A stretch of DNA of 64,000 nt from Azonexus hydrophilus (GTDB taxonomy: Bacteria > Pseudomonadota > Gammaproteobacteria > Burkholderiales > Rhodocyclaceae). This document shows, in pieces, positions 37,420 to 47,125 of this stretch (position 1 is its first letter; the number at the start of each line of letters is the position of its first letter). Below the pieces are notes generated by a model. That model had not been told where the DNA came from, made no database searches, and saw only the letters and a list, made by a program, of their open reading frames with translations. The stretch is from assembly GCF_001956855.1 (NCBI RefSeq), contig NZ_MTHD01000001.1, positions 186,001 to 250,000 on the forward strand, in the 5' to 3' direction. The translations under genes were made by a program, and so were the position numbers.

Positions 37420-39468
37420 ATGCCCCCTCCCCAGCGAATTCTCCCTCTGATTCTCCTTGGCGCCTTGTCGTCGGCTTTTGCCGATGATGACATTTTTTTT
37501 GCCGAGTTGCCGGTTGTTGCATCGGTCAGTCGTTTGCCGCAGAGACTGGCGGATGCGCCAGCATCGGTAACGGTAATTGACCGGGAGATGATCCGATCAT
37601 CGGGCATTCGGTCACTAAGTGACATTTTTCGTCTGGTCCCCGGCTTTCAGACCTTTGCACACAGCGATACTGCGGCACGGGTCAATTACCATGGCGTCAC
37701 CGATGACAATGATTTTTCGCCACGCCTGCAGGTGCTGATTGACGGTCGTTCATTGCATTCCCCACTGTTCCGGAATGGCATGAACTGGGCTCTCGTACCT
37801 GTAGCCCTGGAGGATATCGAGCGCATAGAGGTGGTACGCGGGTCCAATTCGGTATCTTATGGAACCAATGCCTTTCTCGGTGTGGTGAACATCATTACCG
37901 TGGATCCGTCGCTGGTGCGCGGTACATCGGTGTCGGCCAGTAGTGGTAGCCAGGGTGTGCGTGACCATACCGTGCGTACTGGTGGCCGTTTCGGCGACCA
38001 CGGCAATTTTCGCCTGACCTATCAAAAGGTCAAGGATGATGGTCTGGATGACGACTACGATTGGCGCGATAGTTACCAAAACCGACGTCTCGATGCGCGT
38101 TTCGACTACGCTGTGAGTATGCGGGATTCTCTGGAGCTTAATCTGGGGCGGGTCGAGGGGAGTTTTACCCGGGGACGCCTGGATACTGTCGTACCTGCTG
38201 TGGAGGATCTGGAAAATCCATTCCGGGATCTTGAAGAGTCATCTACCTGGATGCAGGTGCGCTGGCTGCGTGCATTGGCCGATGGTGAGGATTTCTCTCT
38301 ACGTTATACCTTCAGTGAGGATCGGGGGGATGATGGTTTCATCAGTCCCAAATACGCTGCCCCCTATAACGATCTGAACGAGTCGGGTGACCGGGGGCTG
38401 CGCCACGAAATCGAAGCGGTTCACAACTTCTCGCCGATGGAAAATACCCGCTTGGTCTGGGGGGGGAGTTGGCGTCGCGATGCGGTGACTTCGAACACCA
38501 TGCTGCGCGACCGGGGTGAGGAAACAAGGCAGGTTTGGCGTGCCTTTGCCAATGGCGAATGGAATCCGTCCAAATGGGTGACCGTGAATCTGGGAGCGGC
38601 AAGTGAACGTGACAGCCTGGCTGGCGTCCATTTCTCCCCGCGTGCCAGCTTGGCGTTTCATGTTAACCCCGAAAATACGCTGCGCCTTGGATATGCCCGA
38701 GCTTGGCGAACCGCGAGTATCCAGGCGTACCGGGCTAATTTCCGCCAGGCCGATGTGACGACCAAGGGTGACCTTGCGGGCAATCCGGATTTGCCGGCTG
38801 AGCGATTGGATACCTGGGAGATAGGCTATCTTGGTGATTGGCGGGCGTGGCGCATGAGTCTTGATGTCCGCCATTTCCGGGAGAGAGTTACGGATCGCTC
38901 GCTACAGCTTCGACCAGGGCCGGATACCTTGGCAAAGGGTGGGCCGGTACCGATTTCCGAGCAGTCCATTCAGAACCTGGCGATTCGTGGCTACGAACTG
39001 CAGTTCAAGTGGCAGCCTTTCACAAATACCCGGCTTTTACTGAATCACGCCAGCATGCGCGTGGATAGTGAATTATCCGACAACGGGCGAGCGATAGAGT
39101 TGGTCGACGACAGCAATTTGTACTTCCCGGCAGACATGGAAAAATATGTTGCGCTTGCGGAACAGTCTGCGCCCAGACGCACATCTTCAATATTGTTGTC
39201 TCAGCTTTTGCCCGGCGGTTTTGATATTTCGGTTGCACGTTATTGGGTTGATGCCATCAAGTGGACGCGCAATACCGATGCAGACAAATATCACCGGACC
39301 GATGTTCGGTTGGGCTATCGTTTCAATCTGGGTGAGCATAAGGGCGAACTGGCTTATACCCAGCAATCAGTTGATGGCGAGCATGTGGAACAGCGCTCTG
39401 CGGGTTCAAAACCCAATCAACGCACTGTCGACCGTCGTCACTGGGTTACCCTCACACTGGCTTTCTGA
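37420..39468 (+). CDS. TonB-dependent outer-membrane receptor
   Basis: A 682-residue receptor with a signal peptide (to about residue 22). The plug domain (about 40-155) has PASVTVIDREMIRSSGIRSLSDIFRLVPGF and EDIERIEVVRGSNSVSYGTNAFLGVVNIIT. A 22-strand barrel follows, ending in Phe (WVTLTLAF). The substrate is not evident; sequence resembles cobalamin/siderophore-type and uncharacterised receptors. Codon use and GC drop slightly against neighbours. It is convergent with the GGDEF/EAL gene and follows the PilZ gene. Confidence 0.9.
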   Translation: MPPPQRILPLILLGALSSAFADDDIFFAELPVVASVSRLPQRLADAPASVTVIDREMIRSSGIRSLSDIFRLVPGFQTFAHSDTAARVNYHGVTDDNDFSPRLQVLIDGRSLHSPLFRNGMNWALVPVALEDIERIEVVRGSNSVSYGTNAFLGVVNIITVDPSLVRGTSVSASSGSQGVRDHTVRTGGRFGDHGNFRLTYQKVKDDGLDDDYDWRDSYQNRRLDARFDYAVSMRDSLELNLGRVEGSFTRGRLDTVVPAVEDLENPFRDLEESSTWMQVRWLRALADGEDFSLRYTFSEDRGDDGFISPKYAAPYNDLNESGDRGLRHEIEAVHNFSPMENTRLVWGGSWRRDAVTSNTMLRDRGEETRQVWRAFANGEWNPSKWVTVNLGAASERDSLAGVHFSPRASLAFHVNPENTLRLGYARAWRTASIQAYRANFRQADVTTKGDLAGNPDLPAERLDTWEIGYLGDWRAWRMSLDVRHFRERVTDRSLQLRPGPDTLAKGGPVPISEQSIQNLAIRGYELQFKWQPFTNTRLLLNHASMRVDSELSDNGRAIELVDDSNLYFPADMEKYVALAEQSAPRRTSSILLSQLLPGGFDISVARYWVDAIKWTRNTDADKYHRTDVRLGYRFNLGEHKGELAYTQQSVDGEHVEQRSAGSKPNQRTVDRRHWVTLTLAF

Positions 39469-39477
39469 TCGGCTGTC

Positions 39478-41571
39478 TCAGCCCCGGCTGCCACGCATTA
39501 CCGCACCTTCGAACCAGGCGTCGAACGGTTCGCGCGGGGCGACAGCTTTGCCATGGGCATAGGCAATGCCGAGTTTGCGCAGGTGTTCGAGCAGGGGCGT
39601 GTCGTCCACGTCTTCGGCGATCGAATAGATGTCCTGTTCAGCAGTGATTTCCAGAATTGCGCGCAGCAGGGCGGTTGAGGTAACTCCGTCGCCAATGTCC
39701 CGGGTCAGACTGAGGCTGAGCCTGACGTAGCTGGGGGCCAGCGTGCGCAATTGCGTGAATGATGAGACGCCGCCGCCGAATTCGGTCAGTGCGATCTGGC
39801 AACCCAGTTCGCGCATGCGTCGGGAGAACTCGATGAGCTGGCTGGTCTGGTGGGTGCTGATGTCTTCGGAGAACATCAGGCACAGTCCTTGACCCTCGAT
39901 CCCGTGTTCTTCCAGCTGGCTGGCGATGAAGTCGCCGGTCTTGCTGTTGGCGATGGCGGCGCGCGACAGGGGGACCATGCAGCGCATGCCCATCTGCTGG
40001 CGGGTGGCGCGCGCCAGGGAGCGGATGGCGGTTTCCAGGAAATGATGATCGAAGACGCTGGCCATATCGTAGCGTTCGGCGGCGTCGATCAGTGCGCTCA
40101 AGGCGATCGGCGCCTGACCGGGTTCGTTCAGGCGGGCGCTGAGTTCGGCAATCTGACCGCCAGGGACGCCGGCATGCAGGGCCCGGATCGGGATTGCCTC
40201 GACGATCAGGCGTCCTTCGGAGAGGGCGCTGGCCAGACGGCTGGCCCAGTTGCCGCGGTCGCGTCGGCGGTCCGTTTGCGTTGCCGGTGCCAGTTCACAG
40301 ACCTGGTTGCGGCCAAGCTCCTTGGCCTGCAGGCAGGCGGCATCGCTCAGCGCAAAGATTTCCTGGACGTCGCGGACATCGCGGGTCACTGGAGCGAGAC
40401 CGATGCTGGCGCCAATGGCGAAGATCTTGTCCTGCCAGACGAAGCGGTACTCGGCGGAGAGTGCGCAAAGGTCTTCGGCAACCTGGCGGGCCTTGGTCAG
40501 GCTGCAGTTGGCCAGCATGATGCCGAATTCGTCGCCGCCGAGACGGGCGAGGGTGTCTTCTTCGCGCAGGCGGCCCTGGAAGAGCAGGGATATCTGGCGC
40601 AGCAGTTCGTCGCCGGCAAGGTGTCCGCAGGCGTCGTTGACTGCCTTGAAGCGGTCGAGGTCGATGTAGAGCACGCTGAATTCGTCGCCGCCGGCATGGA
40701 CTGTGTCGAGCGCCTTGTCCAGGCGCAGTTCGAATTCGCGCCGGTTGACCAGTCCGGTCAAGGCATCGTGCCTGGCCTGGAAAACCAGTTGGGCGGTGGC
40801 TTCCTCAATGCGCGACTGCATCGAGCGATGGGCTTCCTCGATATGCCCGGCCATGTCATTGAACCCGTCCTCGAGAACCCGCATTTCACCGCTGGAGATG
40901 GCCGGGACCCGGGTGTCGAAATTGCCTGCGGACATGTTGCGCACGGCTTCTGCAAGTCGTTGCAACGGCAGCGCGAGGTGATCGGCCATGGCAATGGCCA
41001 GCGCACCCATCAGGCCAAGGCCGAGCAGGATGGCGATGAATCCCTGCAACATCAGCTCGCGCTGGCGTTCGAGCAGTTCGTTCTTGTCCAGTTCGATGAA
41101 GACGTGACCGATGGTTTCTTGCGGTGCGTTGTCGAGGCCGGCGATGTCGAACAGGGGGTCGCTGTCACTCTGGGTGCGGATGACGGGGGCGCCGAAAGCG
41201 ATCTAGGATTCGCTTTCGGCAACCTGCGATGGCTCTTCCAGCCGCTGGCGGATGATTTCGGCCGCCAGCGAGACGCGACCGCTGACAGCCAGCGTGCGGC
41301 CTTTCGGATTGACGATGATCGCGGCCTTGACACCGGGCTCCTGCATGGCGGCCTGGACCAGGCCGTAAATGCTGTCCATCTGGCCGGCGATGATGCCGTA
41401 TTCGCTGATCGGTGCGAGGTAGCGGACGGTGGCCAGCCCCTTGGCGCGCAACTGGGTTTCCAGGGCGCTGATCCCAGTCATCGAGAAATACAGCACGAGC
41501 AGCGTGGTGATCAGTGCGCTCGGTAGCAGCGTGAGTACCAGCAGTCGTTGTCGCAGTGTCAGGTTTTTCAT
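39478..41571 (-). pseudogene. Membrane GGDEF-EAL protein interrupted by an in-frame amber codon
   Basis: The frame from the ATG at 41571 is a membrane sensor: a transmembrane helix (about 10-32), a periplasmic segment, then TAG at 41203-41205 after 122 codons. The same frame continues without another stop: 50 codons, then a transmembrane helix, HAMP, GGDEF (intact LARLGGDEFGIML) and EAL domains, about 697 codons in all. The EAL domain is degenerate: AEL replaces the EAL motif and TEFGGG replaces DDFGTG, so phosphodiesterase activity is unlikely. The TAG could be TGG by one change and lies in the loop of a perfect hairpin (41191-41220). Readthrough or internal initiation (ATG 41052) is possible. 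Confidence 0.72.
41191..41220. repeat. Perfect 11-bp inverted repeat around the amber codon
   Basis: GCCGAAAGCGA (41191-41201) and its exact complement (41210-41220) flank an 8-base loop that contains the TAG of the GGDEF/EAL gene. The arms are themselves coding sequence in the frame of that gene. Confidence 0.9.
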
Positions 41572-42464
41572 TGTTCAGTTCCGCTGGAAAGCAGTTTCTG
41601 GAACAGGTCGGCTTCTTCCGGTAGACGCAGGCCAAACGCGTCGGCGACGCTCTGGTTGATGGTCAGCGAATATTCGGAAGGTCCGCTTGGCGGGGGGAGT
41701 CGATTGCCCTGGTTGCGGATCAGTTCGCCGGCTTGGCGACCGATCTGGGCTGGGGTGGAATAGAGGGCAGCCAATGCACCAGCCTTGGCGAAGGCGGCAG
41801 AGAAGGCGACGACCGGTCGGCGGAAGCGATAGGCCGTGATCAGCAGGGGCTTGATGCTGTTACGTGAATAGAGCAGGGGGTCGGGCAGGGCGAGCAAGGC
41901 ATCGGTCCGCGGCAGCAACGATTCGAGGGCCGGCAGGATGTGCTGTTCGTCGGCAACATGTTCGGTGATGAGTTGCAGCTGCTGGGTGATCAGGGCCTGG
42001 CGGAAGAGACTGGTTTGCTGACGGGACTGATCGCTGACGAGAATGCCGATGCGCTGGCTTTCCGGGAACAGGAGCCGCAGCAGGCGGGCCTGGCGGCGTG
42101 CGGGTTGGTCCAGATAAATGGCTGAAACCAGCGGCGGGGAGCGTGCATCGAGCACGATTGAGAGATAGGCGTTTTCCGGCAGCAAGGTTGCCAGCAGTGG
42201 TGTTCGCTGCGTTTTCCCCAAGGTCTTGCGCAAGGCTTCGGTGCCGGCGGTAATGACCAGATCGACCGGGTGGCTGTCGAGCGGCCGGAGCTCGCTGTCG
42301 CTATAGCTGATGCGCCAGTTGCTACCCTTCAGGCTCTTTTGCAGACTACCGGCAAATTCCCGATAGGGTGCGCTGTCATCGGCCAGGACGAGCGCGATTT
42401 CCCCGGCCCAGCTTCTCAGGGCAAGCAGGGAAAAGGTGATGAAGATCAGGGCGAACCGCAGCAT
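41568..42464 (-). CDS. Periplasmic ABC-type substrate-binding protein (PF04392-like)
   Basis: A 298-residue protein with a signal peptide (MLRFALIFITFSLLALRSWA). The two-lobe pattern is visible in VDLVITAGTEALRKTL, RIGILVSDQSRQQTSLFRQAL, RTDALLALPDPLLYSRNSIKPLLITAYRFRRPVVAFSAAFAKAGALAALYSTPAQIGRQAGELI. It resembles ABC substrate-binding proteins of the PF04392 type, here without permease or ATPase genes. Its stop overlaps the GGDEF/EAL start by 4 bases, so it probably feeds a periplasmic signal to that membrane protein. An in-frame ATG 12 codons upstream lacks a signal-peptide start and was not chosen. Confidence 0.82.
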   Translation of the reverse strand: MLRFALIFITFSLLALRSWAGEIALVLADDSAPYREFAGSLQKSLKGSNWRISYSDSELRPLDSHPVDLVITAGTEALRKTLGKTQRTPLLATLLPENAYLSIVLDARSPPLVSAIYLDQPARRQARLLRLLFPESQRIGILVSDQSRQQTSLFRQALITQQLQLITEHVADEQHILPALESLLPRTDALLALPDPLLYSRNSIKPLLITAYRFRRPVVAFSAAFAKAGALAALYSTPAQIGRQAGELIRNQGNRLPPPSGPSEYSLTINQSVADAFGLRLPEEADLFQKLLSSGTEQ

Positions 42465-42507
42465 CCGGGCACTATAGAGTGTCGGCGCATGCCATGGCAA
42501 TAAGCGT

Positions 42508-43314
42508 TTACCGCAGTTGTCCGCAGGTGTCCAGTATTCCCTGCAACAGCGGCAGCCCTTCGCTGATCGCTACCGGGCCGGGTGTCAGGATGATCGCCGA
42601 TTTGATTTCATGCATCCGGCCGTTGTTGACCGCAGGAATGCTGTCCCAGCCCGGACGGGCGGCGACGCGCTCGGGGCGGAAGTGCTTGCCGCACCAGGAA
42701 CCGATGATGATGTCAGGCGCAGCGGTGATGACCTCTTCCGGCGTCGGCCGGCGGTCGCGAGCCAGCGGTGAGCGGGCGCGTTCGGCGAAGACGTCCTCGC
42801 CGCCGGCGATGTCGATCAGTTCGGAAACCCAGCGCAGGCCGCTGATCAGCGGATCGTCCCATTCCTCGAAATAGACGCGCGGCCGGCGGCCGCTGCGGGC
42901 GATGCGTTCGGCGGCGATTGCCCGGGCAGCGGCAATCTGTGCTTCCAGTCCGGCAACCAGTGCCTGGGCGCGTTCCTCGGCGCCGACCAGGCGGCCGACC
43001 GTTTCGATCATCGCCAGGATGTCGTCGACGCTGCGCATGTTCAGCGCGTACACCGGGATGCCGGCCTTGATCAGGTCGCGGGCGATGTCAGCCTGGAGGT
43101 CGGAGAAGGTCAGCACCAGGTCCGGTTCGACGGCGAGGATTTTTTCGATGTCGCCAGTGGTGAAGGCGAAGACCTTGGGCTTTTCCTTGCGTGCCTGGGG
43201 CGGCCGGACGGTGTAGCCGCTGATGCCGGCGATCCGGTCCTGTTCGCCCAGGGCGTAGAGGACTTCGACGGTTTCGGTGGTCAGGCAGACGATGCGCTGG
43301 GGCAGGCGGGGCAT
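42508..43314 (-). CDS. Cobalamin-binding periplasmic-type protein without signal peptide
   Basis: A 268-residue BtuF/helical-backbone-binding-fold protein. It begins MPRLPQRIVCLTTETVEVLYALG, with AGISGYTVRPPQARKEKPKVFAF and EKILAVEPDLVLTFSDLQADIARDLIKAGIPVYALN. No signal peptide is present at this start or at an in-frame ATG 13 codons upstream, although the fold is normally periplasmic. It is the last gene of the bluB riboswitch operon. It may bind corrinoid in the cytoplasm or be a paralogue with a new role; no BtuCD genes are nearby. Confidence 0.8.
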   Translation of the reverse strand: MPRLPQRIVCLTTETVEVLYALGEQDRIAGISGYTVRPPQARKEKPKVFAFTTGDIEKILAVEPDLVLTFSDLQADIARDLIKAGIPVYALNMRSVDDILAMIETVGRLVGAEERAQALVAGLEAQIAAARAIAAERIARSGRRPRVYFEEWDDPLISGLRWVSELIDIAGGEDVFAERARSPLARDRRPTPEEVITAAPDIIIGSWCGKHFRPERVAARPGWDSIPAVNNGRMHEIKSAIILTPGPVAISEGLPLLQGILDTCGQLR

Positions 43315-43324
43315 GGTGTTTTTC

Positions 43325-44209
43325 TCACTTGGGGCGGCGGCTGCGTGCGACATCGAGATGGGCGCAGAGTTTCGTCGCGCCGTCGAGAATGCGCGGCGTA
43401 TGCCGTTGCATGATGTCCGGGTTGATGTGGAACAGGTTGTCGCGTTTGACCGCAGTCAGACTCTTCCATTTATCCCAGTCGTGCAGCCACTCCGGCTTGG
43501 CGTCGCCCATGCCGGTGGCGACGATGGCTTCCGGGTTGGCCTCGATCACCGCCTCAACACTGATCCGCGGTGCCATCTGCTTGAGGTGGCCGAAGACGTT
43601 GTCGCCGCCGCACAGGCGGATTGCGTCGCTGATGATCTGCGGGCCGCCGACCGTCATCAACGGTGCCTTCCATATCTGGTAGAAGGTACGCACCTTCGGC
43701 TTGCTGGCGTTGGCTGCCTGCAGCGCCGCCAGACGTTCGCGGAAGCGGCGGGCCTCGACGTCGGCGACGGCGCTGGTGCCGGCCAGCTGGCCGTAGCGCT
43801 CAAGCTGGCTGGCGACGTCTTCCATGCGGTTCGGCTGCGAGATGTAGACGGTCAGCCCGAGCGCCCGCAGCTTGTCGGCCTGGACCATGTTGTTGCCACT
43901 TTCCCAGGCAATCACCAGGTCGGGCTTGAGGGCGACGATGGCCTCGAGATCGATGCGCGAATAGCCGCCGACGCGCGGCAGCTGCTTTGCCGCCGGCGGA
44001 TAGTCGCTGTAGTCGACGGTGCCGACCATCCTGCTGCCGGCGCCAGCGGCGTAAAGGCTCTCGGCGATGTGCGGGGCGAGGGCGATGATGCGCCGGGCTG
44101 GCTCGCGCAGGCGGACTTCGTGGCCGGTGTCGTCCTTGAAGAGCAGTTCGGCGTGGGCGCTGGCGGCGAGAAATGTTGCGGTCAACGCAGCGAAAAGGCG
44201 AATTTTCAT
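43325..44209 (-). CDS. btuF: BtuF-like cobalamin ABC-transporter binding protein
   Basis: A 294-residue protein with a signal peptide ([20 protein letters not shown]), then the BtuF pattern RIIALAPHIAESLYAAGAGSRMVGTVDYSDYPPAAKQLPRVGGY and LKPDLVIAWESGN. It delivers B12 or cobinamide to the inner-membrane BtuCD transporter, whose genes are not in this window. The ATG at 44209 overlaps the cobD stop by 4 bases and starts a clean signal peptide. Confidence 0.88.
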   Translation of the reverse strand: MKIRLFAALTATFLAASAHAELLFKDDTGHEVRLREPARRIIALAPHIAESLYAAGAGSRMVGTVDYSDYPPAAKQLPRVGGYSRIDLEAIVALKPDLVIAWESGNNMVQADKLRALGLTVYISQPNRMEDVASQLERYGQLAGTSAVADVEARRFRERLAALQAANASKPKVRTFYQIWKAPLMTVGGPQIISDAIRLCGGDNVFGHLKQMAPRISVEAVIEANPEAIVATGMGDAKPEWLHDWDKWKSLTAVKRDNLFHINPDIMQRHTPRILDGATKLCAHLDVARSRRPK

Positions 44210-45198
44210 GCGGGTTTCCATTCGGCGAGGGCGTTTGCCAGGCGTTGCCAGCCGGCCTCGTCGGGCGGCAGGCCGACGCGCAGCAGCGGATTCGATTCGT
44301 AGCGGCGAGTGAGGATGGCGCGGCGCGCCAGGTGTTCGTGCAGTTCGGCGGTGGCCGCTGCGTTCAGTGTCGCGAACAGCGGCGTCGCCTTGACCTCGCC
44401 GAACGGCGCCAGCAACTGGCGCAGGCGTTCGCCGTCGGCGTGCAGGCGCTGACGGTTTGCCGTCTGCCAGGCATTGTCGGCGAGCGCCAGCGTCGCCGCG
44501 GCGCGCGATGGGCCGGCGATGCTCCACGGACCGATCGCCTCGGCCATTTTCGCCAGCAGTTCGGGGGCGGCAAACAGGAAGCCGACGCGCAGCCCGGCCA
44601 GGCCGAAGAACTTGCCGAGCGAGCGGAAGACGATCAGGTTCGGCGCCTCGGTAGTGCCGGCCAGCGGCGTCAGGCTGTGCTCGGGCGTCGCGTCGATGAA
44701 GGCTTCGTCGACGATCAGCCAGCCGCCGCGCTTTTTCAGTTGCGCCGCGGCGTCGACCGCAAGATCGCGCGGATGGCGGTCGGCGGTCGGGTTGTTCGGG
44801 TTGCACAGCAGCACGTAGGGTGTCGCCGCCGCCAGCGCGCGCGGCAGCGTCGCGTTTTGCAGGAAGCGCAGCTTGTGGCCGGCGCGCTGCCAGGCTTGCG
44901 GGTGTTCGTTGTAGAGCGGCGCGATGCAGGCCACCGCGGCGCGCGGTAACAGCGCAGGCAGCCACTGGATGGCGGCCTGCGAACCGGCCACCGGCAGCAG
45001 ATTGGTGTTGCCGTAGTAGGCGGCCGCGGCGGCTTCGAGGCCGTCGTTGTCTTCCGGCAGGCGCTGCCAAGCACTTGCCGGCAGGGGCGGCACTGGCCAG
45101 CCCTGCGGGTTGATGCCGGTGGACAGGTCGAGCCAGTCGGCGAGTGGAATATCGTAGTGGGCCGCGGCTTCGCGCAGGCGGCCGCCATGGTCAAGCAT
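44206..45198 (-). CDS. cobD: L-threonine-O-3-phosphate decarboxylase (CobD/CobC-type aminotransferase)
   Basis: A 330-residue PLP enzyme of the aspartate aminotransferase fold. The Schiff-base Lys lies in [17 protein letters not shown] (around residue 205), with [11 protein letters not shown] and [10 protein letters not shown] before it. It makes (R)-1-amino-2-propanol phosphate for the nucleotide loop of cobalamin. It overlaps cbiB by 8 bases in the same operon. Confidence 0.9.
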   Translation of the reverse strand: MLDHGGRLREAAAHYDIPLADWLDLSTGINPQGWPVPPLPASAWQRLPEDNDGLEAAAAAYYGNTNLLPVAGSQAAIQWLPALLPRAAVACIAPLYNEHPQAWQRAGHKLRFLQNATLPRALAAATPYVLLCNPNNPTADRHPRDLAVDAAAQLKKRGGWLIVDEAFIDATPEHSLTPLAGTTEAPNLIVFRSLGKFFGLAGLRVGFLFAAPELLAKMAEAIGPWSIAGPSRAAATLALADNAWQTANRQRLHADGERLRQLLAPFGEVKATPLFATLNAAATAELHEHLARRAILTRRYESNPLLRVGLPPDEAGWQRLANALAEWKPA

Positions 45199-46105
45199 GC
45201 AGGGCTCCGATCAGGAAAAGGACGGCCAGCCACAGCCACAGGCTGCGCCGGATCAGCGTGATCGCCCGGCCGAGGTCGGCGGCGACCGGTGCCGGGCCGC
45301 AACCGAGCGGTGGGCGGATTTCCTCACGGCCGTGGTAGATCGCGGCGCCGCCACATTGCACGCCGAGGCTGCCAGCGCCGGCCGCCATCACCGGGCCGGC
45401 GTTCGGGCTTTCCCAGCCGGGCGCTTGGGCACGCCAGCAGGCCAGCGCGTCGCGCCAGCGACCGAGCAGGGCGTAGCTCAGCGCGGTCAGCCGGGCCGGC
45501 AACCAGTTGAGCACGTCGTCAAAGCGGGCGGCCCAGCGGCCGTAGAGGTTGTAGCGTTCGGTGCGGTAGCCCCACATCGCGTCGAGCGTGTTGGCCAGCC
45601 GGAAGAGCAGGGCGCCGGGGCCACCGAACAGGGCGAACCAGAACAGCGCACCGAAGATCGCGTCGTTGCCGTTCTCCAGCACCGACTCGACGCCGGCCTT
45701 GGCGACGCCGGACTCGTCGAGTGCCGATGTTTCACGGGAAACAATCCAGCCGACGCGTTGTCGTGCTTCGTCGAGCCGCCCTTCGCGCAGCGGCCGGGCG
45801 ACCGCTTCGGCGTGCTCGCATAGGCTGCGCGCGCCGAGCGAAAAATAGAGCAGCAGCACGTCGACCGCAAAAGGTGCGAAGGGCCGCAAGGCCAGCGCCA
45901 GCGCCACCCAGGGCAGCACCGCCAGCGCCCAGCCGAGCACGCCGCCAGCAATCGTGCGCCGGTTCAGCCGTCTTTCGATCGCCGCCGCCAGCGTGCCGAA
46001 GCCGACCAGTGGGTGAAAACGCCGCACTTCGCCGAACAGGCGGTCGAGCAGCACGGCGGCGAGCGCCGCCAGCGGCATGGCGAAGGGGCCGTCGATCAGG
46101 GTCAT
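45191..46105 (-). CDS. cbiB: Adenosylcobinamide-phosphate synthase CbiB
   Basis: A 304-residue integral membrane protein. It has the CbiB N-terminus [18 protein letters not shown] and REDTSALD-type motif [59 protein letters not shown]. It attaches aminopropanol phosphate to cobyric acid. It starts 4 bases inside the bluB end and overlaps cobD. Confidence 0.94.
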   Translation of the reverse strand: MTLIDGPFAMPLAALAAVLLDRLFGEVRRFHPLVGFGTLAAAIERRLNRRTIAGGVLGWALAVLPWVALALALRPFAPFAVDVLLLYFSLGARSLCEHAEAVARPLREGRLDEARQRVGWIVSRETSALDESGVAKAGVESVLENGNDAIFGALFWFALFGGPGALLFRLANTLDAMWGYRTERYNLYGRWAARFDDVLNWLPARLTALSYALLGRWRDALACWRAQAPGWESPNAGPVMAAGAGSLGVQCGGAAIYHGREEIRPPLGCGPAPVAADLGRAITLIRRSLWLWLAVLFLIGALHA

Positions 46106-46842
46106 GCCGGGTAGATGCCTCGTTCCTGGACGGCCTGCTGCAGTTCACGCAATTTTGCGGTCAACGCCTCGTTTTCGCCGGAATCTGCGGCCCCCCATTG
46201 TTCGTGCCAGAGCAAGTCGGCCACTGGCAGGCGCGGCAGCCAGCCAGCCTTCTCCAGTTCCGGCTGGTCCTTGAAATGGCTGACGTGGCCGATGCACAAA
46301 TAGGCGATCGGTACGATGTGGTGCGGAATGCCGAGTGCATCCTGCAGCGCCTTTTCGTGGAAGATGCTGACCCAGCCGACGCCGAGGCCTTCGGCGCGGG
46401 CCGCCAGCCACAGGTTCTGCACGGCGCACACGCTGCTGTACAGATCCATGGTCGGGATGTGTGTGCGGCCGATGACTACCGGGCCGCTGCGCGAGCGGTC
46501 GCAGGTGATGCACAGGTTCACCGGTGCGTCGAGGATGCCCTGCAGCTTGAGCTGGCTGTAGATCTCGCGCTTTTCGTCGGGGAACATTGTCGCTGCTTCG
46601 GCGTTGGCCTGGGCGAAGATGTCGTGCACCCGCTGTTTCACGGTCGACGAGCGGACCAGCAGGAAATTCCACGGCTGCATGAAACCGACCGACGGCGCGT
46701 GGTGCGCTGCCATCAGGATGCGCGCGAGCTGGTCGTCGGCAACCGGGTCGGGCAGGAACTGGCCGCGCACGTCGCGGCGGTTGAAGATGGCACGATAGAC
46801 GGCAGCCCGTTCGGCCTCGGAAAAAGCGTGCTGGTTTTCCAT
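46102..46842 (-). CDS. bluB: 5,6-dimethylbenzimidazole synthase BluB
   Basis: A 246-residue nitroreductase-fold FMN protein. The BluB pattern is [46 protein letters not shown]. It destroys reduced FMN with O2 to form the lower ligand 5,6-dimethylbenzimidazole. AAGGGG precedes the ATG. It is the first gene behind the cobalamin riboswitch on this strand. The O2 need contrasts with the anaerobic ubiUVT genes elsewhere in the window. Confidence 0.94.
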   Translation of the reverse strand: MENQHAFSEAERAAVYRAIFNRRDVRGQFLPDPVADDQLARILMAAHHAPSVGFMQPWNFLLVRSSTVKQRVHDIFAQANAEAATMFPDEKREIYSQLKLQGILDAPVNLCITCDRSRSGPVVIGRTHIPTMDLYSSVCAVQNLWLAARAEGLGVGWVSIFHEKALQDALGIPHHIVPIAYLCIGHVSHFKDQPELEKAGWLPRLPVADLLWHEQWGAADSGENEALTAKLRELQQAVQERGIYPA

Positions 46843-46892
46843 GGATTCCCCTTCTGGAAACGCGATGGCACCCGTCCACGATGCCGTGTTAA

Positions 46893-47058
46893 GTCTCCCG
46901 GCCGGTCTTCTGACTCGGATTCACCCGGACGATGCGCCTTCCCGCCGCAGCAGTGGCCTGTGCATCGCCCGTCATCCTCACAGCGCTGGGCACGTGGCGG
47001 ATTCGCACCGCCTTCCCGATTCTCCTGCCGGCAAAGCCGGAAAGCACCGGGAGACACC
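46893..47058 (-). ncRNA. Cobalamin riboswitch upstream of bluB operon
   Basis: The minus strand has a perfect 9-bp P1 helix (46893-46901 with 47048-47056). It carries the conserved blocks GGGAAGGCGGTGCGAATCC, the B12-box-like GGCCACTGCTGCGGCGGGAAG and GTCAGAAGACCGGCC. It should repress bluB-cbiB-cobD-btuF when adenosylcobalamin is high. The following 50 bases contain no T-run, so control is probably translational. Confidence 0.93.
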
Positions 47059-47080
47059 TTCCCGAACTTTTTCGGGAAGG
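47057..47080. repeat. Perfect hairpin between the riboswitch and cobQ
   Basis: CCTTCCCGAA and its exact complement, 10 base pairs with a 4-base loop (47067-47070), abut the 5' end of the cobalamin aptamer. No T-run follows in the minus direction. Function is unknown; it could insulate the divergent transcripts. Confidence 0.7.
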
Positions 47081-47125
47081 GAGCGATGGTGCCATAATTA
47101 CCGCCTTTTTTCACGGGTTCGGACG

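Noticed and set aside
41203..41205. Recoding of the amber codon as pyrrolysine or selenocysteine
   Set aside because: Selenocysteine uses TGA, and pyrrolysine genes are not expected in this lineage and none are seen here; a TGG-to-TAG change is simpler.
43325..45070. A 581-codon minus frame that continues upstream of btuF
   Set aside because: The upstream part is an out-of-frame reading of cobD; the real btuF starts at 44209 with a signal peptide.
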